A DNA stretch of 23,930 nt, taken from contig CAXBQM010000008.1 in assembly GCA_963978235.1 (NCBI GenBank), positions 1 through 23,930 on the forward strand, written 5' to 3'. Below, piece after piece: positions 14,827 to 22,725 of the stretch (position 1 is the stretch's first letter; the number at the start of each line of letters is the position of its first letter). Both the position numbers and the translations under genes were made by a program. The notes below the pieces were generated by a model. The model was not told where the DNA came from. It was given only the letters and a program-made list of their open reading frames with translations, and made no database searches. Origin of the DNA: UBA7398 sp963978235. GTDB taxonomy: Bacteria; Actinomycetota; Actinomycetes; Nanopelagicales; Nanopelagicaceae.

Positions 14827-15534
14827 TTATGACCCCATTCCTAATCCGCCATCAACTGGCAGAACTGCGCCGGTGATATATCGCGCTCCTTCGGAGGCTA
14901 AGAATCCGGCAACCTGAGCAACCTCATCGCTACCAGCAAATCGGCGTAATGGAACTGCTTTGGCAATTTCTTCACGTCGTTCATTATTAAGTTCTGCGGT
15001 CATATCTGTCTCAACAAATCCTGGTGCGATCACATTGGATGTAATTCCGCGACTTCCCAATTCCTTTGCTAAAGATTTCGCCATTCCTACAAGTCCGGCT
15101 TTGCTCGCGGCATAGTTCACTTGTCCGGCTTGGCCCATCGATCCAATCACCGAGCCAATAAAAATCATGCTCCCCCGTTTTAATTTCAACATCCCTTTGC
15201 TTGCGCGACGCGCAGTTCGAAATGCGCCGATGAGATTGGCGTTGATTACTGATTCAAAATCCTCATCGCTCATGCGAAGTACTAGGCCATCTCGCGTGAT
15301 GCCGGCATTGGCAATGAGAACTTCTACTGGGCCGAATTTTGCTTCAATCTCATCAAAGCCTTTTTCTACGCTCTCCGTTGACGTGACATCCATTGCTACT
15401 ACTTCAAATCCACTTGGCGCTTGACCTGAACGATTGGTGATAACAACGTGATCACCGAGATCTTTAAAATGGCGAGCAATCGCCAAACCAATTCCACGAT
15501 TGCCGCCAGTGACAAGGACAACTCGAGCGGTCAT
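14827..15534 (-). CDS. fabG: 3-oxoacyl-[acyl-carrier-protein] reductase
   Basis: FabG reduces 3-ketoacyl-ACP to the 3-hydroxy form with NADPH in fatty acid elongation. The 235-residue protein has the SDR cofactor motif TGGNRGIG (9-16), the NAG motif at ANAGIT (75-80), and the catalytic S128, Y141 and K145 (YAASK). TDMTAEL in the substrate loop and the ending ITGAVLPVDGGLGMG are typical of actinobacterial FabG1/MabA. It is the first gene of the fabG-fabI pair and is divergent from the DUF3099 gene. No clear Shine-Dalgarno site precedes the ATG. Confidence 0.96.
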   Translation of the reverse strand: MTARVVLVTGGNRGIGLAIARHFKDLGDHVVITNRSGQAPSGFEVVAMDVTSTESVEKGFDEIEAKFGPVEVLIANAGITRDGLVLRMSDEDFESVINANLIGAFRTARRASKGMLKLKRGSMIFIGSVIGSMGQAGQVNYAASKAGLVGMAKSLAKELGSRGITSNVIAPGFVETDMTAELNNERREEIAKAVPLRRFAGSDEVAQVAGFLASEGARYITGAVLPVDGGLGMGS

Positions 15535-15629
15535 GCGCCAAATCTATCTGTTACTTTCGCGTAAGCGTGAATTCACATGGCGAATATCTACGAAGCCACT
15601 TACTGTTCTCCTATGAGCAGGGTTGATAT
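15535..15629. promoter_or_regulatory. Divergent promoter region of fabG and the DUF3099 gene
   Basis: This 95-base gap must carry promoters for both directions. A perfect 10-base palindrome, GTGAATTCAC, lies at 15567-15576, about 33 bases from the fabG start, and could be an operator. Possible -10 elements (TAGATT toward fabG, TATGAG toward DUF3099) have no convincing -35 partners, so no promoter is assigned. Confidence 0.35.
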
Positions 15630-15908
15630 ATGAAGGAAAAACTTCATCGCATCACCTCAGCCCAGGCTGCCCTCAGTGATGACCTTCCAGCACGTCAACG
15701 TCGATATTTCTGGTCAATGATGATTCGCACGATTTGTTTCATTTTAACTATCGTCACACCAAGTCCATTTCGATGGTTCTGTTTAGTTGGAGCGTTAACT
15801 CTCCCCTATATTGCTGTCGTGGTCGCAAACGCCGGTCGTGAAACCGTTTCTGGGTCGCCACAAATACTTCATCGCAGAAATGAGATTTCACGCGCTACCG
15901 ATGCGTAA
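15630..15908 (+). CDS. DUF3099 family membrane protein
   Basis: This is a small actinobacterial membrane protein of unknown function. The 92-residue product matches the family as I know it: an N-terminal ITSAQAALSDDLPARQRRY segment, then two hydrophobic segments (about 29-43 and 48-66) and the end motif LPYIAVVVANAGRE. The remaining 20 or so residues are polar and poorly conserved. It overlaps the SURF1 gene by eight bases, so the two are probably co-transcribed. No enzymatic residue is evident. Confidence 0.88.
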   Translation: MKEKLHRITSAQAALSDDLPARQRRYFWSMMIRTICFILTIVTPSPFRWFCLVGALTLPYIAVVVANAGRETVSGSPQILHRRNEISRATDA

Positions 15909-16644
15909 CGCGCTTTTTTCACGTCGAGCTATTGGATTATCGTTACTTGCACTTCTTCTCATCGCCGGCTGTTTAAAGGCTGCTCTCTGGCAATACCATC
16001 GTGGCGTTGATCGCCATGCTGCAAATGCAGTAATTACTGAAAATATGAATAAGCCGAAATTATCGGAATCAGAGTTCGAGGCGCTCCTTCAATCGACTCA
16101 AGATCTCGGGGCTGAACAATGGCGAACTGTGAGCGTCACCGGAATTTTTGATGAACGCCATCAAATTTTCTTACGAAATAGATATGTCGACGGCCAATAT
16201 GGATTCGGTGTGCTCACGCTCTTTCAACTCAAAAGTGGTGAAAATATTTGGGTCGACCGCGGCTGGGTCAAAGCCGGAAAAGATGCAACCACGCCACCGC
16301 ACGTCACATCGCCAACTCCATCAACGGTAACGCTCGAAGGACGTTTGCGAACCTTGAGCAGAACCAGCCAGATTCAAGGAAGTTATTTTGCGATTCCTGG
16401 TAGCGCTAACAATCAAAGTTCAGAGTTAAAGAAGTGGAACACTGCGGAGAATGTGAATACCGCAAATTTCTCACTCGATCTTTTACGCGCTAGCGAACCA
16501 ACGTTAACGCCACAATTTCCCAATGAACTTCCGGAACTCAGCGATGGCCCACATATGGCATACGCCTTGCAGTGGTTAGTTTTTGCATTCCTAGTCTTAC
16601 TAGGAAGAGCTTTGATTATTCGAGAAGATTTACGGCTCGCCTAA
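15901..16644 (+). CDS. SURF1 family protein (cytochrome oxidase assembly)
   Basis: SURF1 proteins help assemble cytochrome c oxidase, probably in handling heme a, in the cytoplasmic membrane. The protein has an N-terminal transmembrane segment (about 10-30) followed by the family motif LWQYHRG and a conserved RHAANA stretch. A large extracytoplasmic domain contains NRYVDGQYGFGVLTLF and WVDRGWV. The C-terminal membrane segment carries HMAYALQWLVFAF. I chose the ATG at 15901 (247 aa), which overlaps the DUF3099 stop by eight bases; starts at 15880 or 15811 are possible. I21-C24 (IAGC) resembles a lipobox but lies within the membrane helix. The 3' end overlaps the convergent ABC gene by 15 bases. 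Confidence 0.92.
   Translation: MRNALFSRRAIGLSLLALLLIAGCLKAALWQYHRGVDRHAANAVITENMNKPKLSESEFEALLQSTQDLGAEQWRTVSVTGIFDERHQIFLRNRYVDGQYGFGVLTLFQLKSGENIWVDRGWVKAGKDATTPPHVTSPTPSTVTLEGRLRTLSRTSQIQGSYFAIPGSANNQSSELKKWNTAENVNTANFSLDLLRASEPTLTPQFPNELPELSDGPHMAYALQWLVFAFLVLLGRALIIREDLRLA
16588..16606. terminator. Hairpin near the SURF1 / ABC convergent ends
   Basis: TTCCTAG and CTAGGAA form a perfect 7-bp stem around a five-base loop, inside the last codons of SURF1 and 24-42 bases beyond the ABC stop codon. There is no T-run on either side, so it is only a weak candidate for ending ABC transcripts. The pairing may be a chance product of the coding sequence (FLVLLGR). Confidence 0.25.
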
Positions 16645-18495
16645 CGCTTGTCGCGCATACAAATCAGCATACGTACCACCACGAGTGACTAATTCATCAT
16701 GGGTACCACGTTCAACGATCTGACCATCAGCGAGAACTAAAATTTGATGAGCGGCGCGCACGGTAGATAATCGATGCGCAATCACAATACTGGTGCGGCC
16801 TTGTAACGCTTGGCCAAGAGCCGCTTGCACGAGCGCTTCATTTTCCGAATCAAGGTGTGCCGTCGCTTCATCCAGAATAACAATCCGTGGTGATTTCAAA
16901 AGTAGCCGGGCAATTGCTAGTCGTTGTTTTTCGCCACCAGATAACCGATGGCCTCGTTCGCCCACAATAGTGTCAAAACCATTTGGCAGAGATTTAATAA
17001 GGTCCCAAATTTGGGCAGCTTCACATGCCGTCTGCATCTGAGCTTCGGTGGCATCTGATTTTGCATAGCGAAGGTTTTCCGCGATAGAAGAATGGAACAT
17101 ATGAGCATCTTGCGTCACAACACCGATGCTTTCACGGAGTGATGCAAGTGTGAGCGAGCGAATATCTCTCCCACCTATTTCAATTGCGCCGGCAGTTACA
17201 TCATAAAGTCGTGGAACAAGCGCGCTAATTGTTGTTTTACCAGCTCCGGATAAACCTACGAGCGCGGTCAAAGTTCCTGGTTCGACTGTGAAGGAAATTC
17301 CTCTGAGAATCTCCCCGCTTTGAATGATTTCTGGTTTTGCCGCCGCTTCCAAGGAAGCAAGTGAGATTTCTTCTGCTTTGGGATAGGAAAATTTCACATC
17401 TTTAAATTCAATTGCTAATGGTCCATCACTAATCGGCGTTGCATCAGTTGAATCTCTCACCATCGGTTCTAAATCGAGAACTTCAAAGACTCGTTCAAAG
17501 GAGACGAGTGCGGTCATCACATCAACGCGTACATTTGAGAGCGCGGTCAAAGGGCCATAAAGGCGAGCAAGGAGCGCGGTGATCGCAATTAACGTTCCCA
17601 CGGTGACCGTTTTATTAATTGCTAAATGTCCGCCAATTCCATAAGCAATTGCTGTAGCAATCGCAGCAATTGAAGTGAGTGCGATAAAAAATATTCGGTT
17701 CAAGAGCGCCATGCTGATTCCGATGTCAGCAACTTTTCTGGCTCGCGATGAGAAATAGTGGCGCTCGGCTTTTGGATCACCGTACAGTGACACTAACAAC
17801 GCTCCAGAAACATTGAATCGTTCGGTCATCGTTGAAGACATCTCCGCATTGAGATTAAAAGAATCGCGCGTCAATGACTGTAATTTCCGGCCAACCCACT
17901 TAGTCGGAATGAGAAAGAGTGGCAGTAAACAGAGGGCAGCAAGAGTGATCTGCCACGAGAGGATTGCCATGGTTGCGCCAACTAACACCAAGCTAATGAC
18001 GTTGCTGACAACACCTGAAAGCGTTTGAGTAAATGCTTGTTGCGCGCCTATTACATCTGAATTAATTCGAGAGATGAGTGCGCCGGTTTGGGTACGAGTA
18101 AAGAAAGCAATGGATTGACGCTGCACATGTTCAAAAACTCGAGTGCGAAGGTCGTAGATCAATCCTTCTCCGATTCGCGCGGAGAACCATCGCCCCACCA
18201 TGCTCAGTAGCGCATCAAGAATCGCTAAACCACCCACAGCAAACGCCAAGAGAGTAACGAGGTGGGCATCTCCTGGGATGACGCCTTTATCAATGAGTCG
18301 TTTGAGCAATAACGGCGTGGAGACGACCAATAGCGCATCAAAAATTACGGTAATCAAGAATAAAACGAGTGAACTTCGATATGGAGTGGCGAAACTGACT
18401 ATCCGCTTTATAGTCCCTGGTTTTAGTTTCTGATTCTTAACAGATTGATCTTGCGTTAATGTCCGAAAGGACATCCACATGGCATGTTGCGACAT
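16630..18495 (-). CDS. ABC exporter half-transporter (membrane domain fused to ATPase)
   Basis: This is a membrane exporter of the ABCB/MsbA type that should work as a dimer; its substrate is unknown. About six membrane segments lie between residues 42 and 313. The ATPase domain has Walker A GLSGAGKTT (414-422), signature LSGGE (518-522), Walker B IVILDEA (538-544) and the switch histidine H574. The segment YPKAEEISLASLEAAAKPE before Walker A is a known insert in an actinobacterial subgroup of these exporters. The start at 18495 is the first ATG; M6 or M8 are equally possible, as no ribosome-binding site decides. It follows the sufT-like gene by 16 bases and may be in the suf transcript. Confidence 0.93.
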   Translation of the reverse strand: MSQHAMWMSFRTLTQDQSVKNQKLKPGTIKRIVSFATPYRSSLVLFLITVIFDALLVVSTPLLLKRLIDKGVIPGDAHLVTLLAFAVGGLAILDALLSMVGRWFSARIGEGLIYDLRTRVFEHVQRQSIAFFTRTQTGALISRINSDVIGAQQAFTQTLSGVVSNVISLVLVGATMAILSWQITLAALCLLPLFLIPTKWVGRKLQSLTRDSFNLNAEMSSTMTERFNVSGALLVSLYGDPKAERHYFSSRARKVADIGISMALLNRIFFIALTSIAAIATAIAYGIGGHLAINKTVTVGTLIAITALLARLYGPLTALSNVRVDVMTALVSFERVFEVLDLEPMVRDSTDATPISDGPLAIEFKDVKFSYPKAEEISLASLEAAAKPEIIQSGEILRGISFTVEPGTLTALVGLSGAGKTTISALVPRLYDVTAGAIEIGGRDIRSLTLASLRESIGVVTQDAHMFHSSIAENLRYAKSDATEAQMQTACEAAQIWDLIKSLPNGFDTIVGERGHRLSGGEKQRLAIARLLLKSPRIVILDEATAHLDSENEALVQAALGQALQGRTSIVIAHRLSTVRAAHQILVLADGQIVERGTHDELVTRGGTYADLYARQALGEP

Positions 18496-18511
18496 AAATT
18501 AATTGGTTTTT

Positions 18512-18832
18512 TCAGACCGTAAATCCGATTGCGCGAAGTTGCTCGCGACCATCATCAGTAATTTTCCCTGGTCCCCATGGTGGCATCCAGACCCAATTGA
18601 TTTTCACATCGCTGACCAAATCTTGAAGTACCGATCGAGTTTGATCTTCAATCACATCTTGCAGCGGACAGGCAGCGGAGGTGAGAGTCATATCAAGTAC
18701 TGCCACATTTGCCGAATCAATGGAGACGTCATAGATAAGTCCGAGATCCACCACGTTGATACCGAGCTCGGGATCAATCACATCTTTCATTGCTTCAGTG
18801 ATGTCATCGACTGCCGCGCGTTTCTCACTCAT
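18512..18832 (-). CDS. sufT: SufT-like DUF59 (MIP18) Fe-S protein
   Basis: The 106-residue protein belongs to the DUF59/MIP18 family that assists Fe-S cluster delivery or maturation. The family pattern DPELGINVVDLGLIYDV (20-36) and the cysteine in LTSAACPL (C55) are present, as is a Trp-rich WVWMPPWGP stretch near 80-90. It is shorter than SufT proteins with extra domains and corresponds to the last gene of actinobacterial suf operons. It overlaps sufU by eight bases (ATGAGTGA). The exact client proteins are not known from sequence. Confidence 0.93.
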   Translation of the reverse strand: MSEKRAAVDDITEAMKDVIDPELGINVVDLGLIYDVSIDSANVAVLDMTLTSAACPLQDVIEDQTRSVLQDLVSDVKINWVWMPPWGPGKITDDGREQLRAIGFTV

Positions 18833-19274
18833 TGCTCTCTCCAGACTTAGTCCGCATTACCGCATCTTTAAACGCCATCCAACCCAAGAGGGCACACTTT
18901 ACGCGAGCGGGGAACTTTGAAACACCAGCCAGCGCAACACCATCGCCAAGAACCTCTTCATCGCCAGTTTTCGTACCTTTGCTCTGCATCATCTCAAGAA
19001 AGTCGGCGACGATATCGAGCGCATCCGCTTCATTTTTTCCACGAAGTAAATCCGACATCACCGAAGTACTCGCCTGCGAAATTGAGCAGCCACTTCCCTC
19101 CCACGAAATATCAGAGACGAGTTCACCCTCCATGTGAAGATTGAGCGTGACCTCATCACCGCAACTAGTGTTGACGTGATGCACTTGAACCGTGGGGTGA
19201 GGGGAAAGTTTCTTGTGAAGTGGATTTTTATAGTGATCCATAATCACTTCTTGGTAGAGCGAGTCGAGGTTCAT
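18825..19274 (-). CDS. sufU: SufU, sulfur acceptor for cluster assembly
   Basis: SufU is the zinc-binding, IscU-like partner of SufS in Gram-positive and actinobacterial SUF systems; it takes persulfide sulfur from SufS and passes it on to SufBCD. The 149-residue protein keeps the ligands C38 and D40 (NTSCGDE), C63 (GSGCSIS) and C127 (RVKCALL). The insert of about 20 residues (LEMMQSKGTKTGDEEVLGD) that separates SufU from IscU is present. The ATG overlaps the sufS stop as ATGA. Confidence 0.96.
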   Translation of the reverse strand: MNLDSLYQEVIMDHYKNPLHKKLSPHPTVQVHHVNTSCGDEVTLNLHMEGELVSDISWEGSGCSISQASTSVMSDLLRGKNEADALDIVADFLEMMQSKGTKTGDEEVLGDGVALAGVSKFPARVKCALLGWMAFKDAVMRTKSGESNE

Positions 19275-20554
19275 CGTTGTAACCCACTCGGTAAAGTTTT
19301 AAAGAATTCTTGTGCCCGCGTAATACCTGCAACTAACTCATCAACATCTGTAGTGTCGTTATAAAGGTAAAACGATGCGCGCGTTGTCGCTACCACGTTC
19401 ATCGCTCTCATCAGGGGCCACGCACAGTGATAGCCAGTGCGAACTGCAATGCCATACTCATCAAGAACTTGGCCTAGGTCATGGGGATGAATTCCTTCAA
19501 CAGTAAATGAAAGCACTGCGCCACGATTTTCTGTATCACGCGGTCCAACAATTGCTAGGCCAGGAATCTTTTGCAATTCGGTCAGCGCGTACTTCGTTAA
19601 CTCATGTTCGTGTTCTGCAACATGTGACATACCAACTGATGAGAGGTAATCGATCGCCGCACCTAAACCAATAACTTGCGCCATATTGGGCACGCCTGCT
19701 TCGAAACGTTGTGGCACCGGCGCGTACGTGGATCGTTCCATCGTGACGGTTTCAATCATGGATCCACCAGTAAGAAAAGGTGGCATCGCATTAAGTAACT
19801 CTCGTCTGCCCCACAGCACTCCAACTCCGGTTGGGCCGAGCGCTTTATGACCAGAGAATGCGATGAAATCTGCACCGAGTTCTTTAACGTTCACTGCAAA
19901 ATGTGGAATGGATTGACAAGCATCGACAACGAAAATTGCGCCGTACTTTTTCACTTCGTGTGCGATCTCCGAAATGGGATTAATGGTGCCGAGGACATTT
20001 GATTGGTGAGTTAGCGCGACGATCTTGGTCTTTTCAGTGATGAGCGCTGGATCGAAATTCAGCCTTCCTTCTTGAGTAACACCAAACCACTTAAGAGTTG
20101 CACCCGTGCGATTGGCAAGTTCTTGCCACGGAATGAGATTGGCATGATGCTCCATCTCTGAGATCAGAATTTCATCGCCGGGTTTTAGCGCGAATGGGTT
20201 CTTGTTTTCAGAAGAGTTGCTTTGATTAATGGCTGAATTACTCCACGAATACGCCAGGAGATTAAGTGATTCGGTGGCGTTCTTGGTAAAAATCACTTCA
20301 TCGCTCTCGGCGCCAATGAAACGAGCAACTTTTTCGCGCGCACCTTCGTAGAGATCGGTAGCTTCTTCTGCTAATTGATGTGCACCGCGATGCACTGCAG
20401 CATTGTGTTTCTCATAGAAATCACGCTCCGCCGCTAAGACCGAAAGCGGCTTCTGTGATGTTGCGCCGCTATCCAGGTAGACCAATCGTTTCCCATCACG
20501 CATCGTGCGCGCGAAAATCGGGAAATCCGATTTAATCTTCTCTACATTAAGCAT
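19271..20554 (-). CDS. sufS: SufS cysteine desulfurase
   Basis: SufS is a PLP enzyme that takes sulfur from cysteine and gives it to SufU. The 427-residue class II desulfurase has the PLP lysine K237 (SGHKALGPTG), H138 stacking on PLP (SEMEHHANL), the D211-Q214 pair (VVDACQS), and the persulfide cysteine C377. The cysteine lies in GYHCAWP, whereas most SufS have GHHCAxP. A short Ser/Asn-rich insert (residues 105-119) follows NLLAYSWS and is not usual. The gene follows sufC by 23 bases. Confidence 0.96.
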   Translation of the reverse strand: MLNVEKIKSDFPIFARTMRDGKRLVYLDSGATSQKPLSVLAAERDFYEKHNAAVHRGAHQLAEEATDLYEGAREKVARFIGAESDEVIFTKNATESLNLLAYSWSNSAINQSNSSENKNPFALKPGDEILISEMEHHANLIPWQELANRTGATLKWFGVTQEGRLNFDPALITEKTKIVALTHQSNVLGTINPISEIAHEVKKYGAIFVVDACQSIPHFAVNVKELGADFIAFSGHKALGPTGVGVLWGRRELLNAMPPFLTGGSMIETVTMERSTYAPVPQRFEAGVPNMAQVIGLGAAIDYLSSVGMSHVAEHEHELTKYALTELQKIPGLAIVGPRDTENRGAVLSFTVEGIHPHDLGQVLDEYGIAVRTGYHCAWPLMRAMNVVATTRASFYLYNDTTDVDELVAGITRAQEFFKTLPSGLQR

Positions 20555-20577
20555 GGCGGGAAGTATTTCGTAGCGCG

Positions 20578-21330
20578 TTACGCCGTGACGTACTCGGCAT
20601 AACCCTTCTCTTCAAGTTTCTCAGCCAAATCTGGGCCGCCTTCTTCAACGATCTTGCCATTGGCAAAAACGTGTACGAAGTCTGGCTTGATGTATCGCAA
20701 AATTCGGGTGTAATGCGTAATGAGCAATACTCCTAAATCAGATTGTGACTTCACTCGATTGACTCCCTCTGACACGATGCGAAGCGCATCAACATCGAGA
20801 CCGGAATCTGTCTCATCCAAGATTGCAATCTTTGGTTTAAGTAGTTCCAATTGGAGAATCTCATGGCGCTTCTTCTCGCCGCCGGAGAAACCTTCATTCA
20901 CACTTCGTTCTGCGAAGGCAGGATCCATATTGAGACCTGACATTGCTTCCTTTACTTCACCAATCCAGGTTCTTACCTTTGGCGCTTCACCGCGGATTGC
21001 AGTTGCTGCAGTTCGTAAAAAGTTAGCAACGGAAACTCCAGGAACTTCCACCGGATATTGCATCGCAAGAAAGAGACCAGCCTTTGCTCGCTCGTCCACT
21101 GACATCTCTAATACATCAGCGCCATCAAGTGATACCGAACCACCGGTAATGGTGTATTTCGGATGGCCAGCGATTGCATATGCCAACGTTGATTTACCAG
21201 AACCATTCGGTCCCATAATTGCATGAGTCTCACCAGAATTAACTGTGAGATCGACGCCTTTGAGAATTTCTTTTGTGCCAGATTCTGTTTCTACTCCGAC
21301 GTGGAGACCTTTGATAATGAGCGTTGACAT
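20578..21330 (-). CDS. sufC: SufC, Fe-S assembly ATPase
   Basis: SufC is the soluble ABC ATPase of the SufBCD scaffold; its ATP cycle drives conformational changes needed for cluster building. The 250-residue protein has Walker A GPNGSGKST (40-48), the SufC-type signature FSGGEKKR (148-155) and Walker B IAILDETDSGLD (168-179). The D of DETDSGLD and the H206 switch (LLITHYTRIL) are as expected. A strong GGAGG at 21337-21341 lies within the end of the Rieske gene, one base before whose stop the sufC start follows. Confidence 0.98.
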   Translation of the reverse strand: MSTLIIKGLHVGVETESGTKEILKGVDLTVNSGETHAIMGPNGSGKSTLAYAIAGHPKYTITGGSVSLDGADVLEMSVDERAKAGLFLAMQYPVEVPGVSVANFLRTAATAIRGEAPKVRTWIGEVKEAMSGLNMDPAFAERSVNEGFSGGEKKRHEILQLELLKPKIAILDETDSGLDVDALRIVSEGVNRVKSQSDLGVLLITHYTRILRYIKPDFVHVFANGKIVEEGGPDLAEKLEEKGYAEYVTA

Positions 21331-21331
21331 G

Positions 21332-21640
21332 TTATTCCTCCACCGTGATCGTGACGGAATCTCCGTCTCGAGTTACTGCATAAACTTGTGCGTTCTCTGT
21401 TGCTGGCGGTGTGAGCGCTTCACCCGTAGCCAGATCAAACTCTGATCCGTGTAACCAGCATTCAATATTTCGACCATTCATCTCACCTTCCGAAAGTGAA
21501 ACTTCAGAGTGGGTACAGATGTCATTGATGGCAAAAACTTCGTCACCCACGCGCGCGACACAGATATCAGTTGTGCCAATTGAAAATTTCTGTGGTTTTC
21601 CTTCGGCCAGATCATTCATAGAGATAGTCAATTCCGCCAT
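21332..21640 (-). CDS. Rieske [2Fe-2S] ferredoxin in the suf operon
   Basis: The 102-residue soluble protein carries a Rieske [2Fe-2S] cluster. Ligands are C42 and H44 (ICTHSEV) and C61 and H64 (CWLHGSEFD). It has no membrane anchor, so it should act as a cytoplasmic electron carrier. The same gene is found between sufD and sufC in other actinobacterial suf operons, where it is often misnamed as a dioxygenase ferredoxin subunit. Supplying electrons for cluster assembly is an inference from context. Its start overlaps the sufD stop by one base (TAATG). Confidence 0.93.
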   Translation of the reverse strand: MAELTISMNDLAEGKPQKFSIGTTDICVARVGDEVFAINDICTHSEVSLSEGEMNGRNIECWLHGSEFDLATGEALTPPATENAQVYAVTRDGDSVTITVEE

Positions 21641-22725
21641 TAGGCACCGACCTTTGTCAGTTCGCCATCAATGCGGGTCATCAAGCGCTCTTCAATTGCC
21701 TCGTCTTTGATGAGTGAAACTATTTCAGCGAAGAAACCACGGATCACAAGTCGACGTGCTTGCTCTGCTGGAATACCACGCGACATGAGATAGAAAAGTT
21801 GTTCATCATCAAATCGCCCGGTTGTACTGGCATGGCCAGCGCCAACGATTTCGCCCGTTTCAATTTCAAGATTAGGAACTGAATCAGCGCGAGCGCCATC
21901 TGTGAGGAGCAGGTTTCTATTTAATTCATATGTGTCAGTTCCTTCGGCTGCCGCGCGAATGAAGACATCACCAATCCAGACAGTTCGCGCGCTATCGCCT
22001 GCCAGCGCACCTTTGTAATTCACACGTGATTTTGCATGCGTCACATTGTGATCAACATGAATTCGATGTTCGAGGTGTTGGCCATCGGTTGCAAAGTAGA
22101 GACCAGAAAGTTCAGCGCTTGCACCAGTTCCCGCATATTCCACTGTAGGAAGGAGTCGAACTACGGAACCACCGATGGAGACAACTACCGATTTAAATGT
22201 TGCATCTTTGCCAACGATGGCGTGATGTCGAGCAAGGTGAACGGTCTCGTTATCCCACTCTTGAAGTGAGACAAAGGTCAAGGTTGCACCAGGCGCGAGC
22301 GATATTTCTATCTCTTCCGCAATCTTTGCGCTTCCCGTGTTCTCGACAATCACCGTGGCATGTGAATGTGTGCCTGCACGGATGACGGTACGCGAGACTT
22401 CAGCGCCACTTCCTGCTTTACGAAGCAGAGTAATCGCCTCTTTAATCTCTGCATTGTTATCGATGGTAAGAACAGTTACTTCTTTCACTGCATCGCGAAT
22501 ACGTTGCACAACAACATCATCCGTTGTTGATTGTGGAATCACTTCGCTCGCTGGAACAGCCGCTATCGAGTAGCCACCCTGTGCTTGATCTTTAAGTGAG
22601 AGCGAGATTTTTGGGTTAAAAGTTGCTGTGCCATCGTGAAACCCAGCAATTTTCTTTAATGGCGTGAAGCGCCATGCTTCTTCACGTCCGGTGGGAACGA
22701 GATAGTTGGTTGTGAGAGCGCTCAT
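21640..22725 (-). CDS. sufD: SufD, Fe-S scaffold subunit
   Basis: SufD pairs with SufB and SufC in the SufBC2D complex that builds Fe-S clusters. The 361-residue protein has the beta-helix core typical of SufB/SufD (about 100-290, e.g. ATVIVENTGSAKIAEEIEISLAPGA) and the C-terminal helical part with DEQLFYLMSRGIPAEQARRLVIRGFF, which binds SufC. Its N-terminal part is short (EEAWRFTPLKK). The start overlaps the sufB stop as TAATG. No catalytic residue can be assigned from sequence alone. Confidence 0.95.
   Translation of the reverse strand: MSALTTNYLVPTGREEAWRFTPLKKIAGFHDGTATFNPKISLSLKDQAQGGYSIAAVPASEVIPQSTTDDVVVQRIRDAVKEVTVLTIDNNAEIKEAITLLRKAGSGAEVSRTVIRAGTHSHATVIVENTGSAKIAEEIEISLAPGATLTFVSLQEWDNETVHLARHHAIVGKDATFKSVVVSIGGSVVRLLPTVEYAGTGASAELSGLYFATDGQHLEHRIHVDHNVTHAKSRVNYKGALAGDSARTVWIGDVFIRAAAEGTDTYELNRNLLLTDGARADSVPNLEIETGEIVGAGHASTTGRFDDEQLFYLMSRGIPAEQARRLVIRGFFAEIVSLIKDEAIEERLMTRIDGELTKVGA

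Noticed and set aside
15961..15975. Lipobox (IAGC) making SURF1 a lipoprotein
   Set aside because: The cysteine sits in the first membrane helix of SURF1, which continues past it into the LWQ motif; cleavage would remove half of the anchor.
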